In this document: piece after piece, positions 26,020-37,412 of the stretch
Layout: every line of letters begins with the position of its first letter
Position numbering within the stretch: the first letter of the stretch is position 1
Made by a program: the position numbers and the translations under genes
The notes under the pieces: generated by a model
Told to the model about the DNA's origin: nothing
The model's input: only the letters and a program-made list of their open reading frames with translations
Databases searched by the model: none
Source: Pachyseris speciosa
Taxonomy: Eukaryota > Cnidaria > Anthozoa > Scleractinia > Pachyseridae
Reading direction: 5' to 3'
NCBI GenBank assembly: GCA_016490735.1
Contig: JAEMWC010000023.1
Location: forward strand, 317,501-381,500
DNA: 64,000 nucleotides

Positions 26020-27400
26020 ATTCTTATGACCTAAAATATCAGTTTCGGTGGAAAGGATAGGCAAAATAGAAGGCCTTACTTCAGCGAGAAGATCGATAAA
26101 CAAGTGTGGTTATATTGAGGACAAAACAGAAGTGACATGTCTAACGTTCAAATCACCTCAAGTTAGAACTAAAGTTTATTAAGAACTTAAGTTCTTAATA
26201 AAAGCATATAGATAATTGAAATTAAACTCATTCATTTGTATCTTGGTGCTTTTTGGGCTTGTACTACAACAATTACTGTTTATTTTGAACTTAACAGAAT
26301 AATAATTACCACGCGACGTCCCTGACTTCGTGATCGTTAACTTTCGGCTGTTTTCCCAAATTGTTTCAGAATATTCAACAGAAAACCTCGCTTTATTAGC
26401 TTTTCAACGAGAAAGGCTTATTTTGATATGATTTTTTTTTTTCAATGCCAAGTTTATTCTATGAGATGTAAATAATTTTCGTGCGACTTTCTTCGCTTTA
26501 ATTACATTTGTTTCGCTTTGTTTACATTCCACGTTCCGTCGCGCGCGGGGTCCAAAGTCCTCCAGTTAAATATTCTAGTACGCGCCAGCGTTTAAATTTG
26601 CAGAGCTGAAACTTCAGTTCTTATGAATAAAGTGATCGTTCTTTCATGTGGTGTAACTGAGGTTTCAATTTGGATTATACCAGGATCGATGTTGGGCGGC
26701 TAAAGTTGAGCGATATTTTCACATTCAAAACAACATACAAAGATGGGGTAAGCAACGAAGGTTAAAAACTATACTATAAAGCAATTTTGCTTAAACCTTT
26801 TACACAATCTTGAAGCTTTGGAAGTCTTCTAATTCTGTGAGGAAGATGAAGTCAATACGAGCTTTTGTGCGCCGGTACTGTTTCTTTGAAATTGTTTGAA
26901 ATTCAGACCAATTTCATGAATAAAAATTTGTGAATTTTCGAACAAAATTCTCCAAATGTAGAGCGCTTTGGGATTTTTTAGTATCATTTCTTGAAATAAC
27001 GTCCCTAAAGGGTTGTTTGGGTGGTAACCTAGTATTAGCCAAAATTCGATTTTTCGAAACTGCTTTGAGATTCTCGATATATTCTGACATTGGCTCTTAA
27101 AACGTAAAAGGTGAATCGGCAAACACTATTTTAAACTCGTTGTTAAGGCAACAGTTCTTTACAATAAAACTTCCATAATAGGTTTCCACGTGTAACCAGA
27201 AGCGCCGATAAAAATGCAGTTTTTTTTAATAAGAGTGCTAATTTTTAGCGCCTTTCATTAGTCATTTACCGAAGGTCGGAGGGCAAGCAAAAGCTGCGAT
27301 CAGTGATTTTTGACTTACTTAAAAGGTGAGTCATGTCGTTTCAAAGCATTTCAAAAGCTCTTTTTTAATCTCATTGGTGAAGCAACAATAAACCTTGTTA
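26020..27400. other. No gene recognised
   Basis: AT-rich sequence without a supported exon or repeat. Confidence 0.4.
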
Positions 27401-27411
27401 GCTTGTAGATT

Positions 27412-27885
27412 TTGTTTTTCCAATGTAGACCACGTGATGTTACCCTAGGGAACTGTTTCTTTGAAATTTTGCCTTATCCACATCCATATGTACGCATCAT
27501 TTATAAAAAGACAAAAGGCAAACCCTTGGGAAGATCACATGGTCCTCATTGGGAAAACAAAATCTACAAGCTAAAAAGGTCTCTTCTCTCGTTTTCTTTC
27601 TTCACACCTAAGCTATGGAATACACTGCCTAACTCTATCCGTATGAGTGCATTTACAGATTTTAAGAGCGAAATCCAGGGCCGTATCTTTGTGTAATCGC
27701 TTTCGCTTATTTTCACTTTTCCTGTTTAAATTTCTAATGATATGTAATATATATTTGTAAATACTGTGTATTTTAGTTGTTTCGTATAGATATATATAAT
27801 ACTTTCCTTTTATGTTTTCTCGAAGATATTAACTCTTGCAAGCTACACTGAAATTCGAGAGAAAATAAAGTTTATGTATGTATGT
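27412..27885 (+). mobile_element. LINE 3' end
   Basis: The frame 27412-27696 ends with RSLLSFSFFTPKLWNTLPNS and then FTDFKSEIQGRIF before TAA, the S-F-x-P-x-LWN-LP signature near the C-terminus of many non-LTR retrotransposon proteins. About 180 bp of AT-rich 3' untranslated sequence follows and ends GAAAATAAAGTTTATGTATGTATG, a short TATG tail. It is 5' truncated and of a different clade from the one at 8690, judging by the tail. Confidence 0.65.
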
Positions 27886-28269
27886 CGCATTGTATTTGTA
27901 TATATGCGTATACGAGATTGAGGAGGTCGAAAGGTTGAGCGGTTCGGACGTTCCCTCCGACCATCGATGTTTTGAGAGGCTTTGCTGTAGTTGTCTATTC
28001 TGTCCTTAGACAATAAGTTTTCCATACTATCGATCCGGTAGTACAAGACTAGTTACTCGGGATACCGTAAGTATACCGAGTTATAAAATGTGTTAGATTT
28101 CAGTCCTTTTTTTCCTGTGCAGCAAAATGCACAATACAATTACGTTCCGGTGTTTTGATTGGCCAATGCACGATAGCAGGCACGTGGCGGTGGGTTCATT
28201 GGTTAAAGCAAACCACATCGTCCAAAGGTCAAAAGGCTAACATCACGCGACGGTTGTTTTGAAGTTATG

Positions 28270-28790
28270 CAATTTCATCGTGTTTGAGTTGTGAAGCTAG
28301 ATATTTTAATACAGCACAGTCTGTCCCCGTGAAAAGGTTTGCCGAGTCGTAAGAAAAAGTTGGAAGCCTCGAACATGTAGTGCTTATCGGCTAATCGATA
28401 TCACAAGTCGAATTCGAATGCTGTGACAGTTCTATATTTAGAAAAATTGCAGATTTGCACATAGTTGTTTTCGTAATATAATACGATACCTTCCATTTAA
28501 TACGTGACCGCAAGTGAACACTCAAGGTTAAACAATCCACTTCGACCGCCGGAACAAATTTTCCTGCACACATCTTTGTAAAGTTGTTAAGCTAGATTTT
28601 AATACAGTACAGACTGTCCGCGTGAAAAGGTTTGCCGAATTTAAGACAAGGTTGGAATTAAGCCTCGCACGTGCTGTGAGTATAAACGTTGAGACAGTTC
28701 TATATTTAGAAAATCGCAAAGTTGTTTTGATGTAATATCACAACTCGATCGATGTGACAGTTCTATATTTAGAGACAAGTTTGCGAATTT
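28270..28790. repeat. Two and a half direct repeats, period about 290 bp
   Basis: Copies at about 28276-28470 and 28570-28720 share TTTTAATACAG-ACAG-CTGTCC, GTGAAAAGGTTTGCCGA and GACAGTTCTATATTTAGAAAA. A third partial copy has GTGACAGTTCTATATTTAGA at about 28759. Confidence 0.75.
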
Positions 28791-29385
28791 TTGGTTTTCA
28801 CGTGACGTCAGAATAAAACTAAAATTAAACATTTAGATTTTTTACCTTCATCAGGTAAATGACATTTTAAGGATATATCTGCTGGCCTGTTTTCAGCCAA
28901 GTAACAGTTTTTGTTTTGAAAATGGAGCAGTTTGAATTTCGAGTTCTTTTTACAATGCGTGACATCTGGATTGTTTCTGAGAAACATGTCACATACACGG
29001 AAACGATTCTCCTTGTGTTTTCGAGTTTTGAATATCCAATATGTTAAGAGAAGTGTCTATGCGAATGTTTTCAAGCTTAGCAGAGAGAAAAAATGTTTTG
29101 AGAGAGCCAAAGTCAACTCCAGATGTTGCCACTTAATTTAGAAGTAAACAACGAAAGCTGACAAGGAATATGGATGGCAACTCTCAAAACAGTTTAACGA
29201 GCTTTGCTCGTACGTGAACAAAAAGGCCTTATGTGAACCCAGAAGCAAACCACTTGTCGGATGGTCAGTTTCGAGAATCAGAAAGCGTGCGTCCGGCTTC
29301 TGCTTCTGCTCATAGAGCGTCTGGTTAGCTTTTAGGAAATTGTAAACAAAATTTCAACAGGTGTCTAACGACATATTACTGGGCT

Positions 29386-29858
29386 TTAAAGTGTCTATAT
29401 CGTCTTCTGTTTGTTTTTTTGTTTGTTTGTTTGTTTGTGGTTCTGGTATATACATAAGTAGTAGATAGCTGTTCAGAAACGTTTTTTTTCGAATTCCGCA
29501 GTGGTTTTGTCCTGAAATCGTCGTTCAAATTTCCCGCTTGAGCCACGCCCATCAAACTTGACCGAGCTAGTAAGGGGCGTGAGTCTATCCCTGATCTGAC
29601 GTCACAAACTGATTTTCCCCTCATTAAGTCTTTGTAAACATGCATGCAAAGCAGTTTGTGACGTCAAATCAGGAATATACCCATGACCTTTACCAGCTCG
29701 GTCAAGTTTGATGGGCGTGGCTCAAGCGGGAAATTTGAACGACAATTCCAGGGTAAAAAGACGGCGGAATTCGAAAAAACCTTTTTGGACAGCTATCTAC
29801 TTCTTATGTACATATCAGAACCACCAAAAACCAGAAGACGATATAGACACTCTAAGAA
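29386..29858. repeat. Long inverted repeat, arms about 210-225 bp, spacer about 40 bp
   Basis: The left arm 29386-29612 is the near reverse complement of 29650-29858. Pairs include AGCTCGGTCAAGTTTGATGG, GGGCGTGGCTCAAGCGGGAA, CGGAATTCGAAAAAA and CAGCTATCTACT. Each arm carries a palindromic CRE TGACGTCA (29597-29604 and 29659-29666) and a GGGCGTGGC box. The centre has ATGCATGC. It could be a foldback element or a duplicated divergent promoter. Confidence 0.85.
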
Positions 29859-30072
29859 ATCATGTGACAATTATTTCATCAAAGGATCTGGAAAACAGCA
29901 GAAAATATATAAACTTAAGGAAAACGACAATATTCGGGAGTTTGAAAAGTGTGTTTCTACAGTAAGCAGTAAGTGTTATCGTCTTCAGATGAAATTACGA
30001 ATCACAAAGTTCGATTTAAAATATGTGCATGCTATGCTGATGAATACAGGTGATCAAAGCAGAAATATTTAG
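29683..30072 (+). CDS. Uncertain 129-aa ORF starting in the right arm of an inverted repeat
   Basis: A true ATG frame whose first about 55 codons come from the right arm of the inverted repeat; the rest is lysine-rich (KKSCDNYFIKGSGKQQKIYK) and unrecognised. The mirror frame in the left arm ends differently, so only one arm continues into this frame. There is no domain or splice support. Most likely fortuitous; kept because it is among the longer ATG frames in the region. Confidence 0.15.
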   Translation: MTFTSSVKFDGRGSSGKFERQFQGKKTAEFEKTFLDSYLLLMYISEPPKTRRRYRHSKKSCDNYFIKGSGKQQKIYKLKENDNIREFEKCVSTVSSKCYRLQMKLRITKFDLKYVHAMLMNTGDQSRNI

Positions 30073-30904
30073 AGTGCGTGATTACAAAGAAAGTTTTAAC
30101 CTGATGGTTTAAATTATGTTGTTCCCATTGCGTGAGAAGGGCCTCGTTACTTTTATCTTGCTTTGGCATGATCGAGAATAGTGAAACAATCCGTTGAACA
30201 TAAACTATTAAATTGTTAAGAAGTTCTTTAAATGTTTGAAAACGTGAGAAGCGCTATGCATGGCTGAATAATGATTTAATTTAAGCTCGTGTTTTCCCCT
30301 TGGGTTGAGTTGGTTAGATCTCCAGCAACAAGACATGCTAATTTGTCGAGAATCAAATGAATAATAAAATAAAATCCGATAAACCTATTAACCCTTTAAG
30401 TCCCAGTCGTACGATTATGTGCGACAGACAGGCCTACCACTTTCAAGATTACCCTCGCTCTCAAATTTAGAGACCTGATTGTTATGGCCTGTTTATAGTG
30501 TCAACCAGAAAACTATTTTAGGCTTTAAGAGCCAATACACTGAGAATAAGCTTTTTTATCTTTGTCAACGCTTAAGTTGTAAGCCGATTTTGCTATTTAA
30601 CACGGAAAAATGGTGAACCGTTGTGATCTGATGGTCGCGCGTTCAAGCCCCGTCGCCGGTGTAAAAAAAATATGTTTACTAATCTTATGTCGTAGAAAGT
30701 TCATCTATGCGATCGTATTACGCTGTTGTTCAAAGCGTTTTACTGAAAGATTAGAAGTTTTCCCGAGAAACTGCCATCTGCTGTTCTTTCGGGTTAAATT
30801 CGAGACCGTTACGCCTGGCAGACGATCGCAGATCGCAGCACAGGGCACCCAAACAATCTGTTTGTGTAACCCTTTGTTATTTTATAGTAATGTATGGATT
30901 TACC
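30073..30904. other. No gene recognised
   Basis: A GTTCAAGCCCC phrase near 30640 resembles a tRNA B box but no cloverleaf can be drawn around it. No exon supported. Confidence 0.4.
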
Positions 30905-31711
30905 GTATTTTTCATACTCTAGCAACGAATCGCTAAATATATGTATTGAACAACGCTAAATAAAAGTTAAATTGCCTTACCTGTGGTGTACTGTCGTCCT
31001 TTTGCCTCACTGAGTGATATTTAAGCGATTTTGTTGGGTTTAGTCCCGACTGTGCCTCACAAGAAACGGAAAGGGTGGAAAGAGATGTGAACAGCCCAGC
31101 ACTGAGCCAGCACCGAGGCGGTTTTTCCCCAGAAAATCGCATCGCTCAGCTTTCAAACCAAGCAACACCACCACCTTACGTATTTTGAATCGGCTATTGT
31201 TAAACGGCGTAGGTAGGTAGGTAGGTAGGTTGCCCTTATTTATACAAGATGTCCAATCAGAAACAGGCAATTAGCGGGACGGTTTATAGCTGGCACATGA
31301 AGATCTTGCTGCGCATTATATTTCGATCGCTTTGAAGAAGAAGTGGATTTTGTTTTCCTTCGAATGCTAGCTCGGGACCGCTTGGGCGGGTTTTCGATCG
31401 AGAGACACGACAAGAAGCATGAATCTTTCGGCCTTTATGCTGCGTGGTTTGAAAGCTGAGCGATGCGATTTTCTGGGGAAAAATCGCCTCGGCGTTGGCT
31501 CGGTGTGCTGGGCTGTTGAAACCTCTTTCCACTCTTTCCGTTTCTTATGAGGCACATTCAGCGGCGAAGTTAAGACCCGACAAAATCGCTTCAATATCAC
31601 TACTGAAGCAAAAGGACGACAGTACACCACAGGTAAGGCAAATGAATTTAACTTTTATTTAGCGTTGTCCAATACATATATTTATAGCGATTCGTCGCTA
31701 GAACATGAATT
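30905..31711. repeat. Head-to-head inverted repeat, arms about 260 bp, spacer about 270 bp
   Basis: The left arm 30905-31165 matches 31438-31711 in reverse complement with small indels. Both arms read outward from the spacer as GLKAERCDFLGKNRLG then GSV, and both end at an identical donor-like ACCACAG/GTAAGG (30981 on minus, 31632 on plus). The spacer 31166-31437 includes a (TAGG)n tract near 31210. This is what two copies of a first exon around a shared promoter would look like. The right arm lies 650 bp upstream of the acyl-CoA synthetase start. Confidence 0.8.
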
Positions 31712-32287
31712 TGAGATCAAGTTACTCAGGATGTTGTGGTATCAGTGTTGACCAATCAGAACACCGGATTAATTCCGTGATTGACATATAATTAATTCAG
31801 ACCAAAGGCGATTTTTTCGTCCCAAAACGGGACGAAGATACAAAAGAAACAATGGCATTGCTGCAGGTGCTCCCTCCCGAGCGCTTTGTTGCTTGTTGGA
31901 AAACTTTGGATTTGTCACTCATTTGTTATTCTCGCGGGATGGTGAGAAAATTTTCAGAATGCTTGCTCATTTTATGAATCTTTTTTATTTTCGAGAAAAG
32001 TGGAATTTAGTCTTGTGCAGTTGATTGTTTTTTGGTTTCCTCACCTTTCCGAGGGAATGACAAATGAACGACAAATCAGCGGGGGCAGTTTTAGTGTGAA
32101 TTATTTCTAGCACGTCTAGTAGTTTTTGTTGAAATTCTGGATTTTGCCGCAGCTGGTTTTCAACTCAAGATAAAAAGGAGCTCGTCACTTAAAATGGGAA
32201 CCACCTAATCAACACCATCAATTGTATCATATTAATTTAAAACTTTCCTCGTTATGCAATGATACAAGAGTTGTCTTTTTGAAGAGA

Positions 32288-32407
32288 ATGGACGACACTG
32301 AGCAACAGAGCAGAGGAAATGGTCGAGAAGGTCAAGGAGATTTCGTTGTTCCAAAGCATTTCAACTTTTCTACTGATGTCATCGACTACTGGGCAAGAAT
32401 AAAGAAG
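32288..32407 (+). CDS. ACSM-like exon 1
   Basis: ATG to AAG/GTAAGC, 40 codons, phase 0 end. It begins with an acidic polar stretch (MDDTEQQSRG) and ends in the family N-terminal signature PKHFNFSTDVIDYW. Confidence 0.8.
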
Positions 32408-33127
32408 GTAAGCAAACTTTCCGTTCATTAATCCATCTACTGATTTAAATTTTCAGTTTGGAAAGACAGAGACAGACACAAACACAGAAGGAGCGGGGCA
32501 GGGAGACAGACAACTGCGTCTCGCCAGAGAGCGTTGATGTCGTAAGACAGGGCTATGTAAAGTGTTAGCAGAATTGAAGACACATAACTAAGATTTTGGC
32601 AGTGTTGTAGGAGATCCTCTTTATCTGTTTATGTCTCTAGCCTCCCTATCGTGGCAGTGGTAACTGTTTCGGTGTGATTTCATTAATAGTTTGCGCACAG
32701 GTGACCCACTTGACGAAGCGTCTCGCGCCGGCCTGAGTGGCACCACAAAATAACTGAAGCACCTGGTTACCATTCATTCGAAGAACTTCGCAACAGTTTG
32801 ATTTAACGTTTCATGGCCACTGCATATTTCGTCCTATTAGTGATTAAAACTAAAGCCAACAATGTTTTTCTTGACGTTAAAGGATCTGGCGTCCTTGAGG
32901 CCAACGTACAAGTTGGATACTTTGTTTTATACATACCATAGAAAATACAGCAATCAGGATACAAAAGCGTTGTATCAGTATTCCATCGACCTTCCAAGTA
33001 CAATCAACGATCATATCATCAGCAAACTTCCATCATGCATTTATGCTGGCCTTGGGCCACTGTATTTTCTATGGCATGGTATGAAATAGTTATGCAACCC
33101 TTTCTCGTGGTATACCGTGGAATATCT

Positions 33128-33202
33128 CACGAGTCACTTGTATTTTCTTGGTATACACACGAGCCTCGTGTGTATACCGAGAAAATACAAGTGACTCGTA
33201 GG
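33128..33202. repeat. Near-perfect 75-bp palindrome in intron 1
   Basis: ACGAGTCACTTGTATTTTCT is mirrored by AGAAAATACAAGTGACTCGT, with GTATACACACGAG and CTCGTGTGTATAC at the centre and almost no loop. It can extrude as a hairpin. Confidence 0.9.
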
Positions 33203-33263
33203 TGTTCAAACGCACCTATCATGTTGGGCCCAGCAATGAAGGCCGGCTGTTGGCCAACAATAG

Positions 33264-33515
33264 GGAGCTTAAGCAACGAGGACGGGAACGGCAACGAGAA
33301 GGTCACAAAACAATAGGTTTAATGAGTAAACACAATCACCCTTCGCGTGCGTTTTAACATTTCTTTGCCCTTCTTTGCAAAACAACAACGTGAAATGACC
33401 AAGTTTGATGTTTTCGCGAGAACGTGATCCCTTGACGGCAAATTTTCTTTATTTTTCCTGATTTCAGTTGACGCCGGTTCCCTCGTAGTTGCTTGAGCTC
33501 TTAAGGTGCCGAGCG
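33264..33515. mobile_element. MITE (TAGGGAGCTT family), intron 1 copy
   Basis: It starts TAGGGAGCTTAAGCAACGAG with GGACGGGAACGGCAACG and ends GTAGTTGCTTGAGCTC, the inverted end. The same family is at 51388-51727. Confidence 0.7.
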
Positions 33516-33577
33516 CTCTCATGGGACTCACTTCTTTTACCATATCATTCTCGTGTTTGTGTGCTTATCTTGCATAG

Positions 33578-33657
33578 GGAGGTCAACGGAGCACTGAAAC
33601 TCCCGCTCTGTGGTGGATTGATGGTGCTGGAAAAGAAGTGAAGTGGACTTTTCAGAT
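33578..33657 (+). CDS. ACSM-like exon 2 (defective 3' end)
   Basis: The acceptor is TTGCATAG. It encodes TPALWWIDGAGKEVKWTFQ. Reading on gives MFR and TGA (33665). The only in-phase GT is the weak AT/GTTTCG at 33658, which would drop about nine family residues before AANVL. A one-base shift after MFR gives EFKKA, which resembles the expected end, so an indel and loss of the natural donor (now AAAAAGGCATGG) are likely. Confidence 0.6.
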
Positions 33658-34276
33658 GTTTCGTTGAATTCAAAAAGGCATGGGAGATTACCTTACATGC
33701 TTCATTTAAAGTAAAGTGAATTCTTGCTATTGCAAAATAATGGAGAGTGCGAGAAACAGGCAAGGGTGATAAAGACGTACGATATTTTGGTTTAGTTTAG
33801 TTATTTCCTGAAAGTTTAGTTGCATGTGGCAATGCATTTCAATTAACTGTGCAAATATGCTAAGAATTCGAAATAAATAACAAAAATATAGTAAAGTTAA
33901 ACAAACATGAAGCAAATTAATAAATAAATAAATCGGTAAAAATGTGTAGTTTTAGACTCCACATTCCAAGGAGTTCCTCATGGGAGATTTTATGTTTCTG
34001 AACCAAAACCGTTATGAAAAACCAGGATTTGCTTTGATGAACTGTAATTTCAAAGGTAACCATTTTTATTATGATCACTGGGGGACACAATTGTCATTTA
34101 AGTCACGAAAGTAAACCTGCTAGTGGAAATTTTGGAGACAACTTTTTCAAATATCGTTTTAGAGGCCATATGGCAAGATTGGAAAACTGGAAAAGGCTGT
34201 TTTTAAGTAATTTGCACCCTAAGTTTTCTTTCTAAATAGCCCTTCAATGGGTGATTGTACTCTTTTCTTGTTTCAG

Positions 34277-34390
34277 AGCTGCGAATGTGCTGACCAAAGA
34301 TGCTGGAATAACGAGGGGGAACCGTGTTGTTGTTATATTTACCAAGATTACCGGAATATTGGCTGATGTGCGTCGCCTGCTTAAGAACAG
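34277..34390 (+). CDS. ACSM-like exon 3 (1-nt insertion)
   Basis: The acceptor is TTGTTTCAG. The first half reads AANVLTKDAGITRGNRVVV. From the TTT at 34338-34340 the family match moves one frame: LPRLPEYWLMCVACLRTG, ending at the donor AACAG/GTATAA. Only the shifted frame joins exon 4 in phase. Confidence 0.75.
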
Positions 34391-34444
34391 GTATAACAGG
34401 CTTTTGGCTTATCCAGGAAGTCACTTTGCTATATTAAGTGGAAT

Positions 34445-34641
34445 TAGTATATACCACACAAGTGAATAGTGTTTTTCGCGAGCTCTGATTGGTTAACTCG
34501 GAGGTGATTAGCAAAGTACTGTTCACCTCAGAACAGCCGACGAGCGAGATTTTATAATTTCCGACCGCTTGTCGGTATATTGTCGCACATCAAGTAATGT
34601 TTTGGTCCGCTAATTATTCAGCTTGTGTGGTATATACTAAA
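34445..34641. mobile_element. MITE with AGTATATACCACACAAG ends, intron 3
   Basis: The 17-bp TIR AGTATATACCACACAAG at 34446 is matched by CTTGTGTGGTATATACT ending at about 34640. No ORF. Confidence 0.75.
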
Positions 34642-34643
34642 AC

Positions 34644-34723
34644 AATTATTCACCTCAGTGTCGGTGAAAGTGGTGGATATTAATATCCACCACTATTCAC
34701 CTCCACTTCGGTGAATAATTGTT
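34644..34723. mobile_element. 80-bp palindromic MITE, intron 3
   Basis: CAATTATTCACC at the left and GGTGAATAATTG at the right, with centre GTGGTGGATATTAATATCCA then CCAC. The whole element is one palindrome, directly adjoining the MITE before it. A half copy lies at about 24738-24790. Confidence 0.85.
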
Positions 34724-35150
34724 AATTATTACCATGTATTGTAGCTAGTGAATCATGTGAGGTTAATGGCTCGAGATGAAAGATAAGATTTGAGCGTACC
34801 CGAGATCAGATGCACGTTTGTTCTAACTCCACCTTGGTGTGAACTTTAATCCTAGTTTAAAAACTAACCGCAAGAGATATTAGTTATATGCTTCTGGCAA
34901 CCAATGTGGGATTTTTCAAATTATTTTTTCCTTCAGTTTTGACTTCGATTTCTTTCGCCAACAACTTGTAACTGGCTTTCCAACAAATGAATATGCAAAT
35001 ACGTTTTCCTTGCTTAGTGGGTTTTCAATTATTCATTTTTAGTAAAAGGCAGCGCACTCTGTGAGTGCGAGAAGCACTCTCCTTAAGCTTGTGTTTGCTT
35101 GTTTTCTTGCTAAACGATGCACTTAGTCAGTTTCTTTGATCTTTGATTAG

Positions 35151-35281
35151 GGAGCGTGTTTGTTCCTTTCCCATTCGATCTTGGAATGAAAGAGCTTGGC
35201 AGAAGACTTTTAGCTGTGAAACCATCTTGCATTATAACATGGTCTGGCTACTTGGAGCAACTACATGAAGAGATCGCTATG
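35151..35281 (+). CDS. ACSM-like exon 4
   Basis: TTGATTAG acceptor to ATG/GTAAGA. It reads SVFVPFPFDLGMKELGRRL then KPSCIIT, matching the segment that follows the RTG of exon 3 in the family. Confidence 0.75.
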
Positions 35282-35376
35282 GTAAGAACTTTTGTCAATT
35301 AACTTTCACAAAAAAAAACCTTGATTCTTAGCGTTGCCAATTGTTTTGACTTTTTCTTCAATCCTTCAATTGCAAG

Positions 35377-35444
35377 GCTGCGTCCTCGATACCTGCCTTC
35401 AAGGCTAAGATACTGATTGGCAGCTGCAGTGGCGTGGAGTTGAG
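35377..35444 (+). CDS. ACSM-like exon 5
   Basis: TTGCAAG acceptor to TTGAG/GTATGT. 22 codons, including IPAFKAKILIG. Confidence 0.7.
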
Positions 35445-35881
35445 GTATGTCACTGGAAAAGCAACATGTGCTGAGCGTTTATTTGTTGTACCTGATAATT
35501 GAAGCGCTTTTGCAATTAACAGCTTACGTGCCTTTCTACAAAATGCGATAACCTCCAAGAAAAAATACATATTTGACGGTTGGTATCTTGGAATCTCGAT
35601 GACTCGTCGACCATCGATCCAACTCAACGATACATCGATCCAAAAATTCATCGAACCGATGGACGATTAGATATCTATCGATCTATTGACTCAACCGAAG
35701 CAGTGGCCCAAAAATTAGGTTAAGTCATAGACTTTCATTATAGTAAACAAGAATAACCAAGAAAGTAGTGATACTTACTTATAAGAATTTATTTAGGTCA
35801 GGTCCAACGACTGGTCTCCCAGTAACATTAGGGACAACTTTTTTATTGATGTGGATTGAAAAATTCCTTTTTATTTTTCAG

Positions 35882-35936
35882 AAAAGGATGGGTCATATTT
35901 GATGAGTTATTTGAGAAAGCTTCTCAACAATATGAA
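35882..35936 (+). CDS. ACSM-like exon 6
   Basis: TTTTTCAG acceptor to GAA/GTAAGC. It reads KGWVIFDELFEKASQQYE; the GW pair matches the family at this point. Confidence 0.8.
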
Positions 35937-36366
35937 GTAAGCAGATAATCAGTGAACAACAACGTATAGTAAAGCGATTAGCATTGTAATATAGGCTTGG
36001 CTACCGCCGCCAAAAAGCGGTCTTTGCCTCCTTCCGTCTAAAGTCTGAAGTTGACCAAGGTTATTTTAGGTCAATCATTTGCCTTGTTCCAGTGTTTTTT
36101 CTAGGTCTCTCCAATGTTTCTAATTCCAAGAAAACCAAAGTTGATATGATAGAGAGGACCTGCAAAGAAACTAACTGTAGTTTATGTGGCTTCCTCTGTA
36201 CATAACCAGAGCACAACTTCGTGTATCCTTGCATTAACAGAATGGTTTTCGATAGAGTGTCGTGAGGCAGAAAAGCAACTAAAAATCTTAACACAAGCAC
36301 ACTCCAGAACGAGAGACATAAAAATTGTCACTAACTGAGCTGTCGCTGCTTTTCGTTTCATTGTAG

Positions 36367-36488
36367 GCCATAAAAACACTTAGCAGTGAACCTGCGCAAA
36401 TCTATTTTTCAAGTGGAACAACGGGTAATGCAAAAATGATCGAGCATTCACATGGAAGTCTGGGGCTAGGATCTGCAGGAATGAGAAA
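36367..36488 (+). CDS. ACSM-like exon 7 (ATP-binding loop)
   Basis: TTGTAG acceptor to AGAAA/GTATGT. It contains IYFSSGTTGNAKMIEHSHGS, the A3 phosphate-binding loop. The canonical Pro before Lys is Ala here. Confidence 0.9.
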
Positions 36489-36633
36489 GTATGTACACTC
36501 GTTTCAACCCAGTTGCTAAAAGAGCGGATATTTTATTCGGCTGACAAGTTGCTATTCAGATCAATAAATGTACTGATTAGTTGGAATGACCTTTCTCAGC
36601 TGTATTCTTGTTCTTCACTCTTGACATTTCCAG

Positions 36634-36987
36634 AGAAGAATACGAGTTTACTCGAGAGGACCTGGTATGGTGCTACTCTTCAACTGGTTGGATCTTATCA
36701 ATGCTGCTCACCTTCGGCCCCTGGTCTCTGGGAGCTGGAATATTTGTTCATTTTGCTGACTTCACTCCAAAAAAATGTTGGCTACTTTGCAGTGCTATCC
36801 TGTTACCAGTATATGGCTTGGTGCTGCAAAATACGCCCGCTTGGTACTGGAAGACCTTAAAAGCTGCTCCTTTCTCAGGTTAAATCACTGTGCCACAGGG
36901 GGTGAAGTGATTAGCCCAAGGATAATTACTTTGTGGAAAGAAGCAACCGGATTGGACGTTAAAATTATGTATGGACAAACCGAGATG
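36634..36987 (+). CDS. ACSM-like exon 8 (1-nt deletion)
   Basis: TTTCCAG acceptor to ATG/GTAAGT, the longest exon. The first frame has SSTGWILSMLLTFGPWSLGA and FVHFADFTPKK. At the 7-A run 36769-36775 the match moves one frame to LATLQCYPVTSIWLGAAKYA, then HCATGGE and MYGQTEM (A5). An eighth A would keep a single frame. Confidence 0.88.
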
Positions 36988-37412
36988 GTAAGTTGAGTTG
37001 TGAAATGAGTTAAGGAACGAGAGGACATACGAACCTAAGATCCAATCCTTAACTATCCCGCTACTAGGCTCTAATTTTGTATCGCTTGTTCCTATAACGA
37101 GAAACGATAAAAATACGCTGATTGATCAAATGGGTCCATCAAATTAACCCCAATATATTAAAAGTAGGGTATTCTTGCCTGGCTTAGTGAAAAGGAAAAG
37201 TAGACGCCATGATTTATTATTATATTCCCTTTGAAAATTCTTGATCTTCTTCTTGTTCGTTGACCTCTACTTGACTAAATGTACTACTAGCTTCCTTACC
37301 TTTACAGTTTTATAGAAACTGAACAGGAAATGTACCACTGAAAACCTTTCTTTTTACACGTTTTCCCTTTTCTAAAAGTTACGCATATTTTAATGTTAGT
37401 TTTTTCTTCCAG

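Noticed and set aside
30605..30660. tRNA-like GTTCAAGCCCC segment
   Set aside because: Only a B-box-like phrase; no A box at the right distance and no cloverleaf.
32803..33316. Frames in ACSM intron 1 as additional exons
   Set aside because: They fall between exons that already join in phase, and they overlap a palindrome and a MITE.
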